This document shows positions 9,176 through 17,453 of a stretch of DNA of 35,198 bases, in pieces. The notes below the pieces were generated by a model. It did no database searches. It was not told where the DNA came from and saw nothing but the letters and a program-made list of their open reading frames with translations. The position numbers were made by a program, and so were the translations under genes. Numbering within the stretch: position 1 is the stretch's first letter; every line of letters starts with the position of its first letter. This DNA comes from Comamonadaceae bacterium CG_4_9_14_3_um_filter_60_33 (lineage in GTDB: Bacteria; Pseudomonadota; Gammaproteobacteria; Burkholderiales; Burkholderiaceae_C), in contig PFUD01000161.1 of the NCBI GenBank assembly GCA_002789915.1, positions 1 through 35,198 of the forward strand, given 5' to 3'.

Positions 9176-10396
9176 TTAATGAGCTGCCCACTGGATCGAT
9201 GAAATATCGATACCTTCCTTGTACATGTCCCACAGCGGGCTGAGTTCGCGCAGGCGCGCCACGTTTTCCTTGATTGTGGCTACGGCGTAGTCAATTTCTT
9301 CTTCGGTGGTCCAGCGGCCGATGGTCATGCGCAGGCTGCTGTGCGCCAGCTCGTCGCTGCGGCCCAGGGCACGCAGCACATAACTGGGTTCCAGACTGGC
9401 CGAGGTGCAGGCCGAGCCGCTTGACACGGCCAGCCCCTTGATGCCCATGATCAACGACTCGCCTTCGACATAGTTGAAGCTGATGTTGAGGTTGTGCGGC
9501 ACGCGCTGCGTCAGGTGGCCATTGATGAACACCTGCTCGATGCCCTCCAGGCCGGCAATCATGCGGTCGTGCAGCGCCCGAATTTTCACCAGCTCGCTGG
9601 CCATTTCTTCTTTGGCAATGCGGTAAGCTTCGCCCATGCCGACGATCTGGTGCGTGGGCAGCGTGCCCGAACGCATGCCGCGCTCGTGGCCACCGCCGTG
9701 CATTTGCGCCTCGATGCGAATGCGCGGTTTGCGCCGCACAAACAAGGCGCCAATGCCCTTGGGACCGTAGGTTTTGTGCGAGGTCAGGCTCATCAGGTCG
9801 ATGGGCATTTTGCTGATGTCAAAGTCCACACGGCCAGTGGCTTGAGCGGCGTCCACATGAAACACCACGCCCTTTTCACGGCAGATGGCGCCTAGGGCAG
9901 CCACGTCCTGAATCACGCCGATTTCATTATTGACGTACATCACGCTGGCCAGAATCGTGTCGGGGCGAATGGCTGCCGTGAAGGCATCCAGATTCACCAG
10001 ACCATCGGCCTGCACGTCAAGGTAAGTCACCTCAAAGCCCTGGCGCTCCAACTCGCGGCAGGTATCGAGCACGGCCTTGTGCTCGGTTTTGACCGTGATG
10101 ATGTGCTTGCCCTTGGACTGGTAAAAGTGCGCCGCGCCCTTGAGTGCCAGGTTGTTGGACTCGGTGGCGCCCGAGGTCCAGACGATCTCGCGCGGATCGG
10201 CGCCAATCAGCGCCGCCACCTGCTCGCGGGCGGTCTCGACGGCGGCTTCGGCCTCCCAGCCCCAAGCGTGGCTGCGCGACGCCGGGTTGCCAAAATGGTT
10301 GTGCAGCCAGGGAATCATGGCATCCACCACCCGTTGGTCACAGGGGTTGGTGGCACTGTAGTCCATATAAATGGGGAAATGCGGGGTGCTGTCCAT
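9176..10396 (-). CDS. iscS: Cysteine desulfurase IscS
   Basis: The 406-residue PLP enzyme takes sulfur from L-cysteine as a persulfide for Fe-S clusters and tRNA thiolation. The PLP lysine is Lys208 ([12 protein letters not shown]), and the catalytic cysteine is Cys330 in SSGSACTS on the mobile loop. Both align with E. coli Lys206 and Cys328. The C-terminus ends in SIQWAAH, the region that touches IscU. It lies 27 bp after iscR and 12 bp before iscU. Confidence 0.98.
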   Translation of the reverse strand: MDSTPHFPIYMDYSATNPCDQRVVDAMIPWLHNHFGNPASRSHAWGWEAEAAVETAREQVAALIGADPREIVWTSGATESNNLALKGAAHFYQSKGKHIITVKTEHKAVLDTCRELERQGFEVTYLDVQADGLVNLDAFTAAIRPDTILASVMYVNNEIGVIQDVAALGAICREKGVVFHVDAAQATGRVDFDISKMPIDLMSLTSHKTYGPKGIGALFVRRKPRIRIEAQMHGGGHERGMRSGTLPTHQIVGMGEAYRIAKEEMASELVKIRALHDRMIAGLEGIEQVFINGHLTQRVPHNLNISFNYVEGESLIMGIKGLAVSSGSACTSASLEPSYVLRALGRSDELAHSSLRMTIGRWTTEEEIDYAVATIKENVARLRELSPLWDMYKEGIDISSIQWAAH

Positions 10397-10423
10397 GTTG
10401 AGTACTCGTGACGAATGTGTTGA

Positions 10424-10960
10424 TTACATCTTGGCGAAACTGGCGCCCAGCGCAAACACCGAATTGGGGGCGTTGATGCGGATCGGCTTCATGGTCGGCA
10501 TGCTGGAAATGGCGCGCTTGAGCGTGGGTTTTTCTTCCATCTGGAAGCCCTTGGCCAGCTGGTCATCGACCAGTTTTTGCAGGCTGACTGAGTCTAAAAA
10601 CTCGACCATCTTGACGTTCAGCGAGGTCCACAGCTCATGCGTCATGCAGCGCGCGCCGTCGCCCAGGCAGTTTTCCTTGCCGCCGCACTGGGTGGCGTCG
10701 ATGGGCTCATCGACCGAGGTAATGATCTCGGCCACGGTAATGTCAGCCGGTGCGCGCGCCAAGGTGTAGCCGCCGCCAGGGCCACGGGTGGATTCCACCA
10801 GCGCGTTGCGACGCAGCTTGCCGAAAAGCTGCTCGAGGTAGGAAAGGGAAATTTGTTGACGCTGGCTGATGGCAGCCAAGGTAACAGGGCCAGCCGATTG
10901 GCGCAAGCCCAGATCAATCATGGCAGTGACCGCAAAACGGCCTTTGGTAGTTAAACGCAT
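10424..10960 (-). CDS. iscR: Rrf2-family [2Fe-2S] transcriptional regulator IscR
   Basis: The 178-residue regulator has an N-terminal winged helix (MRLTTKGRFAVTAMIDL) and cluster ligands Cys92, Cys98 and Cys105 with His108. The last two are one residue further on than in E. coli (Cys104, His107). An extended C-terminal tail after about residue 150 is a feature I associate with betaproteobacterial IscR. With its cluster bound it represses its own operon, so it reports iron-sulfur supply. AGGAG lies about 9 bp before ATG 10960. An IscR-like site overlaps the promoter just upstream. Confidence 0.97.
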   Translation of the reverse strand: MRLTTKGRFAVTAMIDLGLRQSAGPVTLAAISQRQQISLSYLEQLFGKLRRNALVESTRGPGGGYTLARAPADITVAEIITSVDEPIDATQCGGKENCLGDGARCMTHELWTSLNVKMVEFLDSVSLQKLVDDQLAKGFQMEEKPTLKRAISSMPTMKPIRINAPNSVFALGASFAKM

Positions 10961-11021
10961 GGCAACACTCCTGATGTTTGGTTAATGCTTGAATTGATGT
11001 CCAAGCTAGTCAACGGGGCTG

Positions 11022-11050
11022 AGTATAACCAGAAACCAAGCATTTTAGTC
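11022..11050 (-). promoter_or_regulatory. Likely sigma-70 promoter of the isc operon
   Basis: On the minus strand, a TATACT -10 box (11027-11022) lies 17 bp downstream of a weak -35 (GACTAA, 11050-11045). A weak -35 is usual for a promoter with an overlapping regulator site. It sits about 60 bp before the iscR ATG in the 122-bp gap after uvrB. The assignment is by pattern only. Confidence 0.55.
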
Positions 11051-11056
11051 AGGTAA
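11032..11056 (-). promoter_or_regulatory. Candidate type 1 IscR-binding site
   Basis: Compared with the type 1 IscR consensus (ATASYYGACTRWWWYAGTCRRSTAT), the left half and centre fit well: CCTGACTAAAAT matches SYYGACTRWWWY. The right half (GCTTGG for AGTCRR) fits weakly. The site overlaps the -35 and spacer of the isc promoter, the right place for repression by [2Fe-2S]-IscR. Confidence 0.5.
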
Positions 11057-11082
11057 CTAGACTGATCAGTAACTTTTTGGTG

Positions 11083-13203
11083 TTACTTGTCTGCCGCCAG
11101 CGTCTGCACGTTGTCGCTACCCGCCGCGCCAAAGGCCTGTTCCTTCAAAATGGCCAGTTGATCACGCACCCGCGCGGCCTTTTCGAACTCCAGATTGCGG
11201 GCGTGTTCCATCATGAGTTTTTCCAGGCGCTTGATCTCGCGCGAGATGTCTTTCTCGCTCATGTCTTCCACCTGGGCGCGCTGCATCGCATCGCGCTCCA
11301 GTTTTTCTGCCTCTTTACCCGCCTTTTCGCTGTAAACGCCGTCAATCAGGTCGCGCACTTCTTTCACGATGGAGCGCGGCGTGATGCCGTGCGCCAAGTT
11401 GTGCGCCACCTGCTTGACGCGGCGGCGCTGGGTCTCGTCGATGGCCTTGCGCATCGACTCAGTCACTTTGTCGGCGTACAAAATGGCGCGCCCTTCCAGG
11501 TTGCGCGCGGCGCGGCCAATGGTCTGGATCAGCGAGCGTTCGGAGCGCAAAAAGCCCTCCTTGTCGGCGTCCAGAATCGCCACCAGCGATACCTCGGGAA
11601 TGTCCAACCCCTCGCGCAGCAGGTTGATGCCCACCAGCACGTCAAAGGTACCCAGCCGCAGGTCGCGCAAAATCTCGACCCGCTCCACGGTGTCGATGTC
11701 GCTGTGCAGGTAGCGCACTTTGACGCCGTTGTCGCTCAAATAGTCAGTGAGCTGCTCGGCCATGCGCTTGGTGAGTGTGGTGATCAGCACCCGCTCGTGC
11801 TTGTCGACACGGATGCGGATTTCCTGCAGCACGTCATCGACCTGGCTGGTGGCCGGGCGCACTTCCACTTCGGGGTCGACCAGGCCGGTGGGCCGAACCA
11901 GCTGCTCCACCACCTGACCAGCATGGTCCTTTTCCCACTGGGCCGGCGTGGCCGAGACAAAAATGGCCTGGTGCATCTTGGTCTCGAACTCATCAAACTT
12001 GAGCGGCCGGTTGTCCAGTGCACTGGGCAGCCGAAAGCCGTACTCGACCAGCGTGGTCTTGCGCGAGCGGTCGCCGAGGTACATACCGCCAAACTGGCCG
12101 ATCAGCACATGGGATTCGTCCAGAAACATCACCGCGTCCTTGGGCAGGTAGTCGGTCAGCGTGGCGGGTGGCGCGCCCGGCGGGGCGCCGCTCAAATGCC
12201 TTGAATAGTTTTCGATGCCCTTGCAGTGGCCGACCTCGCTGAGCATTTCCAAATCGAACCGGGTGCGCTGCTCGATGCGCTGGGCCTCCACCAGCTTGCC
12301 CTGGCTCACAAACTCCTTGATGCGCTCGGCCAGCTCGAGCTTGATGGCTTCCACCGCACTCAGCACCTGTTCGCGCGGCGTGACGTAATGGCTGCTGGGG
12401 TACACGGTAAAGCGCGGAATTTTCTGGCGGATGCGCCCGGTCAGCGGGTCGAACAGCTGTAGGCTTTCGATCTCATCGTCAAACAGCTCGACGCGGATCG
12501 CCATCTCGGAGTGTTCGGCCGGAAAAATGTCGATGGTGTCGCCGCGCACGCGAAAGGCGCCACGCGAAAAATCGATGTCGTTGCGCTGGTACTGCATGCG
12601 CACCAGTTGCGCAATCATGTCGCGCTGGCCCATTTTGTCGCCGACTCTCAATGTCATCACCATCTTGTGGTACGCCTCGGGCTGGCCAATGCCGTAAATG
12701 GCCGAGACCGTGGCCACAATCACCACGTCGCGGCGCTCCAGCACGCTCTTGGTGCAACTCAGGCGCATCTGCTCGATATGCTCGTTGATGGCAGAGTCTT
12801 TTTCGATGAACAAATCGCGCTGCGGCACGTAGGCCTCGGGCTGGTAATAGTCGTAGTAGCTGACGAAGTACTCGACGGCGTTTTTCGGGAAGAATTCGCG
12901 GAACTCGCTGTACAACTGCGCCGCCAGCGTTTTGTTGGGCGCAAACACGATGGCCGGACGACCCAGCCGCGCAATCACGTTGGCCATGGTGAAGGTTTTA
13001 CCCGAGCCAGTCACGCCCAGCAGGGTCTGAAATACCTCGCCGTCGTTGACGCCTTCCACCAGCTGGTTGATGGCCTCGGGCTGGTCGCCAGCGGGCGGGT
13101 ACGGTTGGTACAACTCAAAGGGCGAATCGGAATAGCGCACAAACGTGCCGGTGCGCGGGCGCTCGGCAGCGTCGCTCACGGCCAGGGTCAAGGGTTCAGA
13201 CAT
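11083..13203 (-). CDS. uvrB: Excinuclease ABC subunit B
   Basis: This 706-residue protein is the damage-verifying helicase-like subunit of nucleotide excision repair. Walker A is GVTGSGKT (residues 63-70). The beta-hairpin that clamps DNA follows with [12 protein letters not shown]. Later motifs include DESHV (Walker B type), [22 protein letters not shown] and [11 protein letters not shown]-terminal UVR domain (around residues 650-695, containing [10 protein letters not shown]) binds UvrC. It is close to the usual length, with a slightly longer N-terminus than E. coli (673). I see no good ribosome site before ATG 13203, and a run of 12 C (12 G on the plus strand) lies 25-36 bp upstream of the start. 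Confidence 0.97.
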   Translation of the reverse strand: MSEPLTLAVSDAAERPRTGTFVRYSDSPFELYQPYPPAGDQPEAINQLVEGVNDGEVFQTLLGVTGSGKTFTMANVIARLGRPAIVFAPNKTLAAQLYSEFREFFPKNAVEYFVSYYDYYQPEAYVPQRDLFIEKDSAINEHIEQMRLSCTKSVLERRDVVIVATVSAIYGIGQPEAYHKMVMTLRVGDKMGQRDMIAQLVRMQYQRNDIDFSRGAFRVRGDTIDIFPAEHSEMAIRVELFDDEIESLQLFDPLTGRIRQKIPRFTVYPSSHYVTPREQVLSAVEAIKLELAERIKEFVSQGKLVEAQRIEQRTRFDLEMLSEVGHCKGIENYSRHLSGAPPGAPPATLTDYLPKDAVMFLDESHVLIGQFGGMYLGDRSRKTTLVEYGFRLPSALDNRPLKFDEFETKMHQAIFVSATPAQWEKDHAGQVVEQLVRPTGLVDPEVEVRPATSQVDDVLQEIRIRVDKHERVLITTLTKRMAEQLTDYLSDNGVKVRYLHSDIDTVERVEILRDLRLGTFDVLVGINLLREGLDIPEVSLVAILDADKEGFLRSERSLIQTIGRAARNLEGRAILYADKVTESMRKAIDETQRRRVKQVAHNLAHGITPRSIVKEVRDLIDGVYSEKAGKEAEKLERDAMQRAQVEDMSEKDISREIKRLEKLMMEHARNLEFEKAARVRDQLAILKEQAFGAAGSDNVQTLAADK

Positions 13204-13227
13204 CCAGGAGGCTCACAATTCAAAACA

Positions 13228-13239
13228 GGGGGGGGGGGG
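13228..13239. repeat. 12-nt poly-G homopolymer upstream of uvrB
   Basis: Twelve consecutive G on the plus strand (C on the uvrB coding strand) lie between the dusC stop and the uvrB start. Tracts this long are prone to slippage and to sequencing or assembly error. The position, about 25 bp before the start codon, would fall in the 5' untranslated region or promoter spacer of uvrB. Confidence 0.9.
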
Positions 13240-13283
13240 AGGAATGTTATCCAATGCGCCCGGCAAGCGCGATCAGACCGGGT

Positions 13284-14270
13284 TCATGCCCTGACACCGG
13301 GCAGTGCTTGCGCGCTGAGCCAGCGCTCCACATCGGCCGGGTCATGAAAGGTGCGCACCTCGGCAAACGCCGTTTGCGCTTCCGGATAGACCCGCCGCAA
13401 CAGGTTGAGCCACTGCTTGAGGCGCCCGGTTTGCTGGTCACGCTCCAGATGCGCGCAGACCAGACGCCAAAATTCACTGATCAGCGCCATCAGCCGTGGC
13501 CAGCTCAAGTCGGCAGCTGCCGCATCAAGCGGATCAGGCTGCGTGGCGGCCCGGATGCCGCGTGCCAGCGCCGGATTCGCCACCATGCCGCGCCCCAGCA
13601 TCAGGCTCTGGCAGCCCGACACCTGCTGGCAACGCAGGGCATCAGCCACCGTCCAGATGTCACCATTGGCCACCAACGGTAGCCTCACCACCTGGCGGAT
13701 GTCGGCAATGCGCTCCCAATAGGCCGGCGGCCGGTAACCGTGCGCCTTGGTGCGCGCGTGCACCACCAGCTCGGCCGCGCCACCGGCCTCGATGGCTTGG
13801 GCGCAGGCTTCGGCCCGGCGGTCGTCGTGCAGGCCAAGCCGCATCTTGGCCGACACCGGCAGGTGCGCTGGCACGGCGCGGCGCACGCCAGCCACAATCT
13901 GGAACAACAACTCGGGTTCTTCCAGCAGCGCCGAGCCGCCCCGGTGCCGGTTCACCACCGGCGACGGGCAGCCAAAGTTCAGGTCGATGCCCTCGGCCCC
14001 CATCTCAACCAGCCGCGCCGCATTGTCAGCCAGGCACGCCACATCAGAGCCCAGCAACTGCGGCCGCACCGGTACGCCCGATGTGGTCTTGCAGCCGTTC
14101 AGCAGTTCGGGCACATAGCGCAGGAAAACCCGCTCGGGAAAGAGTGTGCCGGTGACGCGAATGAACTCCGACACGCAGCGGTCCACGCCGCCAACGCGCG
14201 TCAAAATATCGCGCAAGACGAAGTCGAGCAAGCCCTCCATGGGGGCGAGAAGCAGAGTGGGTTGGGTCAC
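13284..14270 (-). CDS. dusC: tRNA-dihydrouridine(16) synthase DusC
   Basis: This 328-residue flavoenzyme reduces uridine to dihydrouridine in the tRNA D-loop. The N-terminus APMEGLLDFVLRDILT and the stretch CVSEFIRVT are typical of the DusC subfamily, as opposed to DusA or DusB. The catalytic Cys101 lies in NFGCPSP, and the FMN/tRNA barrel motifs VHARTK, VANGDIW and MLGRGMVANP follow. The C-terminal helical tRNA-binding domain is complete. It lies upstream of uvrB on the same strand with an 80-bp gap, and is divergent from the SRPBCC gene. Confidence 0.94.
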   Translation of the reverse strand: MTQPTLLLAPMEGLLDFVLRDILTRVGGVDRCVSEFIRVTGTLFPERVFLRYVPELLNGCKTTSGVPVRPQLLGSDVACLADNAARLVEMGAEGIDLNFGCPSPVVNRHRGGSALLEEPELLFQIVAGVRRAVPAHLPVSAKMRLGLHDDRRAEACAQAIEAGGAAELVVHARTKAHGYRPPAYWERIADIRQVVRLPLVANGDIWTVADALRCQQVSGCQSLMLGRGMVANPALARGIRAATQPDPLDAAAADLSWPRLMALISEFWRLVCAHLERDQQTGRLKQWLNLLRRVYPEAQTAFAEVRTFHDPADVERWLSAQALPGVRA

Positions 14271-14328
14271 GCGGGGTCAGTCAAGAAAGAAGAATCGATT
14301 CTGGATTGTCGGGCTCCGTGCCCCGGTT

Positions 14329-14357
14329 TTGACAGAAACGACGCCGGTCCGTACAGT
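14329..14357 (+). promoter_or_regulatory. Sigma-70-type promoter for the SRPBCC-maoC pair
   Basis: A perfect -35 TTGACA (14329-14334), a 17-bp spacer and a -10 TACAGT (14352-14357, 4 of 6 matches) lie 33 bp before ATG 14391. The perfect 12-bp palindrome AGAATCGATTCT at 14291-14302 lies about 27 bp upstream of the -35 and could be a regulator site in this divergent region, but nothing else supports that. Confidence 0.65.
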
Positions 14358-14390
14358 CACCAATTTTCAACATCAAATGAGACACTGCAC

Positions 14391-14873
14391 ATGACCATCA
14401 CCGTCAACATCGATCTGGGTTACGAATTTGCCGTCAAGGCCGACTACGGCACCGTTTTCGACACCCTGTCTGACGTCCCCAAGTCAGCCAGCTTTTTTCC
14501 CAAGGTGGATCAATTGGTGGACCTCGGTGATGGCGTTTACCGCTGGGAAATGGCCAAAATCGGCATCGCCCAGATCAGCCTGCAAACCATTTACGCGTCG
14601 AAGTACACATCCAACAAAGCCAAGGGCAGCGTGCTCTGGACGCCAGTGCCTGGCGAGGGCAACGCGCTGGTGTCGGGCTCCTGGAAAATCACCGACAAGA
14701 AAAAATCCACCCATCTGGTGCTCAAGCTTCAGGGCGAACTGACCCTGCCGCTGCCCGGCTTGATGAAAAAAATGGTGACGCCAGTGGTCGAGGCCGAGTT
14801 CGAGAAGTTGGTGGAGCAGTACATTGATAATCTCACACAGCACTTTGGCGGCGAGGTATTTAAACAGGATTGA
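14391..14873 (+). CDS. SRPBCC-fold (START/polyketide cyclase-like) protein
   Basis: The 160-residue protein fits the SRPBCC ligand-binding fold: a first strand (TITVNIDLGYEFAVKA), a helix that includes VFDTLSDVPKSASFFP, a run of beta strands, and a long C-terminal helix (MKKMVTPVVEAEFEKLVEQY). The family binds hydrophobic ligands or lipids, and the specific ligand is not evident. I chose ATG 14391 because it matches where the domain starts and sits just behind a good promoter; the frame stays open far upstream but only over antisense dusC sequence. Its stop codon (14871-14873) nearly abuts the start of the MaoC-type gene, so the two form an operon. Confidence 0.8.
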   Translation: MTITVNIDLGYEFAVKADYGTVFDTLSDVPKSASFFPKVDQLVDLGDGVYRWEMAKIGIAQISLQTIYASKYTSNKAKGSVLWTPVPGEGNALVSGSWKITDKKKSTHLVLKLQGELTLPLPGLMKKMVTPVVEAEFEKLVEQYIDNLTQHFGGEVFKQD

Positions 14874-14875
14874 TC

Positions 14876-15325
14876 ATGAATGAACTCAACGGTTACGACA
14901 TCGAAGACATACAGGTAGGCATGAGCGCGACGTTTGCCAAAACCATCAGCGAGGCCGACATCGTGTCATTCGCAGCGGCGTCGGGCGACAACAACGCAGT
15001 ACACATGAACGAGGCGTTTGCCCAGACGACTGCTTTCAAGGGCCGTATCGCCCACGGCATGCTGGGTGCCAGCGTCATCTCGGCGGCGCTTGCCGGGAAC
15101 CTGCCTGGCCCTGGCACCATTTACCTTGGACAAAACCTGCGTTTCAAGGCGCCGGTGCGCCCGGGCGATACGGTGCAAGCCACTGTGACGGTGACCGAAG
15201 TGATTACCGACAAGTGTCGCGTCAAGCTGAACACGGTGTGCACAGTGGGCGGCAAGGTGGTGATTGAGGGCGATGCCCTGGTCATGACCACGTCACGCGC
15301 GCAGCGAGCTTGTTCAGTTGCTTGA
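14876..15325 (+). CDS. MaoC-type hot-dog-fold hydratase, (R)-specific enoyl-CoA hydratase-like
   Basis: This 149-residue single hot-dog domain carries the hydratase-2 motif SGDNNAVHMNEAFA with catalytic Asp38 and His43, followed by FKGRIAHGMLGAS. This pattern matches PhaJ-type (R)-enoyl-CoA hydratases, which link fatty-acid beta-oxidation to polyhydroxyalkanoate synthesis, and related MaoC dehydratases. Substrate preference cannot be read from the sequence. The ATG lies 2 bp after the stop of the SRPBCC gene. The gene ends 7 bp from the converging stop of the hyfI-like gene. Confidence 0.88.
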   Translation: MNELNGYDIEDIQVGMSATFAKTISEADIVSFAAASGDNNAVHMNEAFAQTTAFKGRIAHGMLGASVISAALAGNLPGPGTIYLGQNLRFKAPVRPGDTVQATVTVTEVITDKCRVKLNTVCTVGGKVVIEGDALVMTTSRAQRACSVA

Positions 15326-15332
15326 ATGTCGG

Positions 15333-15851
15333 CTAAGCCACTCGGCGCCGCACCGCTTTCAGAATGCCGCGCAAGATCTCCAGCGGCGGTGGCGGGCAAC
15401 CGGGGATGACCTCATCGACCGGGATCACGTTGGAAACACGGCCGCGGGTGGCGTAGCTTTCGCCAAAGATACCGCCGTCGCAGGCGCAATCGCCCACGGC
15501 CACCACCAGCTTGGGCTCGGGGGTGGCGTCATAGGTGCGCTTGAGGGCGGTTTCCATGTTGCGCGACACCGGGCCGGTGACCAGCAGCAGGTCGGCGTGG
15601 CGCGGGCTGGCAACAAACTTGATGCCGAGGCCTTCAAGGTTGTAATAGGGGTTGCCCAGCGCGTTGATTTCAAGCTCGCAGCCGTTGCACGAGCCGGTAT
15701 CGACCTCGCGGATGGTCAGCGCCTGGCCCAGAATATCGAGCAATTCCTGCTGGATACGAGCGGCTTGCGCGGCTTCATCGGCGCCGATGTCGGGCGCGGC
15801 TTCGGAGCGAATGCCGGTCTTGGCGATCTGCTTGACTACTTTCCAGATCAT
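15333..15851 (-). CDS. hyfI: Hydrogenase-4-type small subunit (HyfI/NuoB-like), Ehr-type complex
   Basis: This 172-residue protein resembles NuoB and the small subunit of group 4 hydrogenases. Cluster cysteines are present: Cys55 and Cys58 in GSCNGCELE, Cys122 and Cys124 in GDCACDGG, and Cys152 in IPGCPPPPLEIL. These supply the four ligands of the N2-type [4Fe-4S] cluster with one cysteine to spare. CNGC (not adjacent CC) is the hydrogenase-like form rather than the complex I form. ATG 15851 overlaps the stop of hyfG (ATGA). It is the last gene of the hyf-like operon. With a partner lacking NiFe ligands, it more likely passes electrons to a quinone or another acceptor than to protons. Confidence 0.9.
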   Translation of the reverse strand: MIWKVVKQIAKTGIRSEAAPDIGADEAAQAARIQQELLDILGQALTIREVDTGSCNGCELEINALGNPYYNLEGLGIKFVASPRHADLLLVTGPVSRNMETALKRTYDATPEPKLVVAVGDCACDGGIFGESYATRGRVSNVIPVDEVIPGCPPPPLEILRGILKAVRRRVA

Positions 15852-17449
15852 AAATCTTGCCCCGAGTAACTCAAGTTGAACGACTTGTTGATGAGCGGGA
15901 AGTCGGGCACGATATTGCCCATGATGGCGTGCTCCAGCACCGGCCAGTTTTGCCATGAAGGGTCGTGCAAGTGACAGCGCTGGATGCGGTTGGCCTGATC
16001 GGCGCCGCCGAGTTCCAATGCCACAAACAGCTCGCCGCGCCAGCCCTCGACCCAGCCGGCGCCGCGCGTTGGCTGCTGCGGCAAAACGACCGGGCACAGC
16101 ACATCGCCTGCCGGCATTTCGTCGAGCATGCGCCGAATCAGGCGCAGCGACTCGAACACCTCGTCAAAACGCACCTGCACCCGCGCCGCCACGTCACCAT
16201 TGTGGTGGGTTGCCATGGCGACTTCCATGCTGTTGTAGGGAACAAAGGGGTGGTCGCAGCGCAGGTCCCAAGCCTGGCTGCTGGCGCGTCCGGCCAGGCC
16301 AGTCAAACCCAGCTGAGACGCCAGCGCCGGCGTCACCCGGCCGGCCGTCATGAAGCGGTCTTGCAGGCCGGCGTGGGCTTCGTAAATATTGAACAGGGTG
16401 CGCACTTCCGGCTCCACGGCATCGCACTGCTGCATCAGCAGGTCGCGTTGGGCGCGGTCGATGTCGCTATTGACACCGCCGGGCACGATGCAGTCCATCA
16501 TCAGGCGGTGACCGAAGACGGTTTTGGAGGCGCGCAGCCAGTCTTCACGCAGCCGAGAAAACTGCGCCAAGCCAAAGGCAAAGGCGGCGTCGTTGCCCAT
16601 TGCGCCCAAGTCACCCAGATGGTTGGCGATACGCTCGCGCTCGAGCATCAAGGCGCGCAGCCAGGCAGCGCGCTCGGGGATGGTGGTTTGGCAGGCTGAT
16701 TCGAGCGCCATGCAGTAAGCCCAGGCGTAGGCCACGGTGCTGTCGCCCGAGACCCGGCCGGCCAGGCGTGCGGCCTGTAGTGGCGCCAATTGCGTCATGC
16801 GCTGCTCGGTGCCCTTGTGCGTGTAGCCCAGGCGCTGTTCCAGCCGCAACACTTTTTCACCCACAATGCTGAAACGGAAATGGCCAGGTTCGATGATGCC
16901 GGCGTGCACCGGGCCCACGGCAATCTCGTGCACGCCATCGCCGTCCACATGCACAAAGGGGTAGTTGACGAGTTCGGTGGCAGCCACCGGCGGCAGCTTG
17001 TCGGGGTTTTGCTGCAGCGGGAAATGGTCGGCGGGCCAGGCGCCATGGTTGAGCCAGGGGCGCAGGTCTGCGGCGCCCAGCGCGTGCACGCCAGACAAAT
17101 CAGCGGCAGCGCGCTGCATGCGTGCAGCCGCCGGAAACACGCCAGCCAAATCCGGATACACCAGAGGCCGCCCGATTTGCGCCAGCGGCGCCAGCGGCAA
17201 CGACAACCAGAAGGCGCCTTCGAGCGTGACATAAGCTGCGCACATGCTGGGCGGCGGCACCTGACCGTTGTCAGCCTGGCTGTTGTCAGCCTGGCCGACG
17301 GGGCCGGCCCACAGCGCCAGCAAACGCCCGCCTTCCTCGCGCACGGCGATGGCGGCAGCCTCCCATTGCTCGGGAATCACTTGCGCGTACCAAATGGGCA
17401 CCGGCGCGGGCAGCGCTTCAAATTCAAGGTCGAGTCCGGGGATGCGCAT
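15848..17449 (-). CDS. hyfG: Fused NuoC/NuoD-type large subunit (HyfG-like) lacking NiFe ligands
   Basis: This 533-residue protein has an N-terminal NuoC-like 30-kDa domain (about residues 1-150) and a NuoD/hydrogenase large-subunit domain (about 175-533), the layout of HycE/HyfG. The four cysteines that bind NiFe are missing. The proximal RxCGxC site reads RVSGDS (residues 232-237), and the distal DPCxxC site reads DPSWQN (496-501). HKGTEQ, the helices around LERERIANHLGD, and the NIVPDFPLINKSFNLSYSG tail are well formed, so this is a conserved form rather than a decaying gene. I read it as an Ehr-type (energy-converting hydrogenase-related) subunit. It starts 4 bp after the hyfF stop and couples to hyfI. 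A 15-bp tandem duplication near residues 52-61 adds the sequence QADNSQADN to the linker. Confidence 0.9.
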   Translation of the reverse strand: MRIPGLDLEFEALPAPVPIWYAQVIPEQWEAAAIAVREEGGRLLALWAGPVGQADNSQADNGQVPPPSMCAAYVTLEGAFWLSLPLAPLAQIGRPLVYPDLAGVFPAAARMQRAAADLSGVHALGAADLRPWLNHGAWPADHFPLQQNPDKLPPVAATELVNYPFVHVDGDGVHEIAVGPVHAGIIEPGHFRFSIVGEKVLRLEQRLGYTHKGTEQRMTQLAPLQAARLAGRVSGDSTVAYAWAYCMALESACQTTIPERAAWLRALMLERERIANHLGDLGAMGNDAAFAFGLAQFSRLREDWLRASKTVFGHRLMMDCIVPGGVNSDIDRAQRDLLMQQCDAVEPEVRTLFNIYEAHAGLQDRFMTAGRVTPALASQLGLTGLAGRASSQAWDLRCDHPFVPYNSMEVAMATHHNGDVAARVQVRFDEVFESLRLIRRMLDEMPAGDVLCPVVLPQQPTRGAGWVEGWRGELFVALELGGADQANRIQRCHLHDPSWQNWPVLEHAIMGNIVPDFPLINKSFNLSYSGQDL

Positions 17450-17453
17450 GCGC

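Noticed and set aside
11058-11092. Hairpin AGTAAC..GTTACT and palindrome ACTGATCAGT just after the uvrB stop as a terminator.
   Set aside because: The stem is short (6 bp) and AT-rich, and no T-tract follows on the minus strand. It could be a weak structure, but I cannot support a terminator call.
14291-14302. Perfect 12-bp palindrome AGAATCGATTCT in the dusC/SRPBCC divergent gap as an operator.
   Set aside because: Single short palindrome with no regulator gene nearby; noted with the promoter but not called as its own site.
13740-14390. Long upstream extension of the SRPBCC reading frame.
   Set aside because: It lies antisense to dusC, has no family match and would place the start before the recognised promoter. 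The domain begins at ATG 14391.
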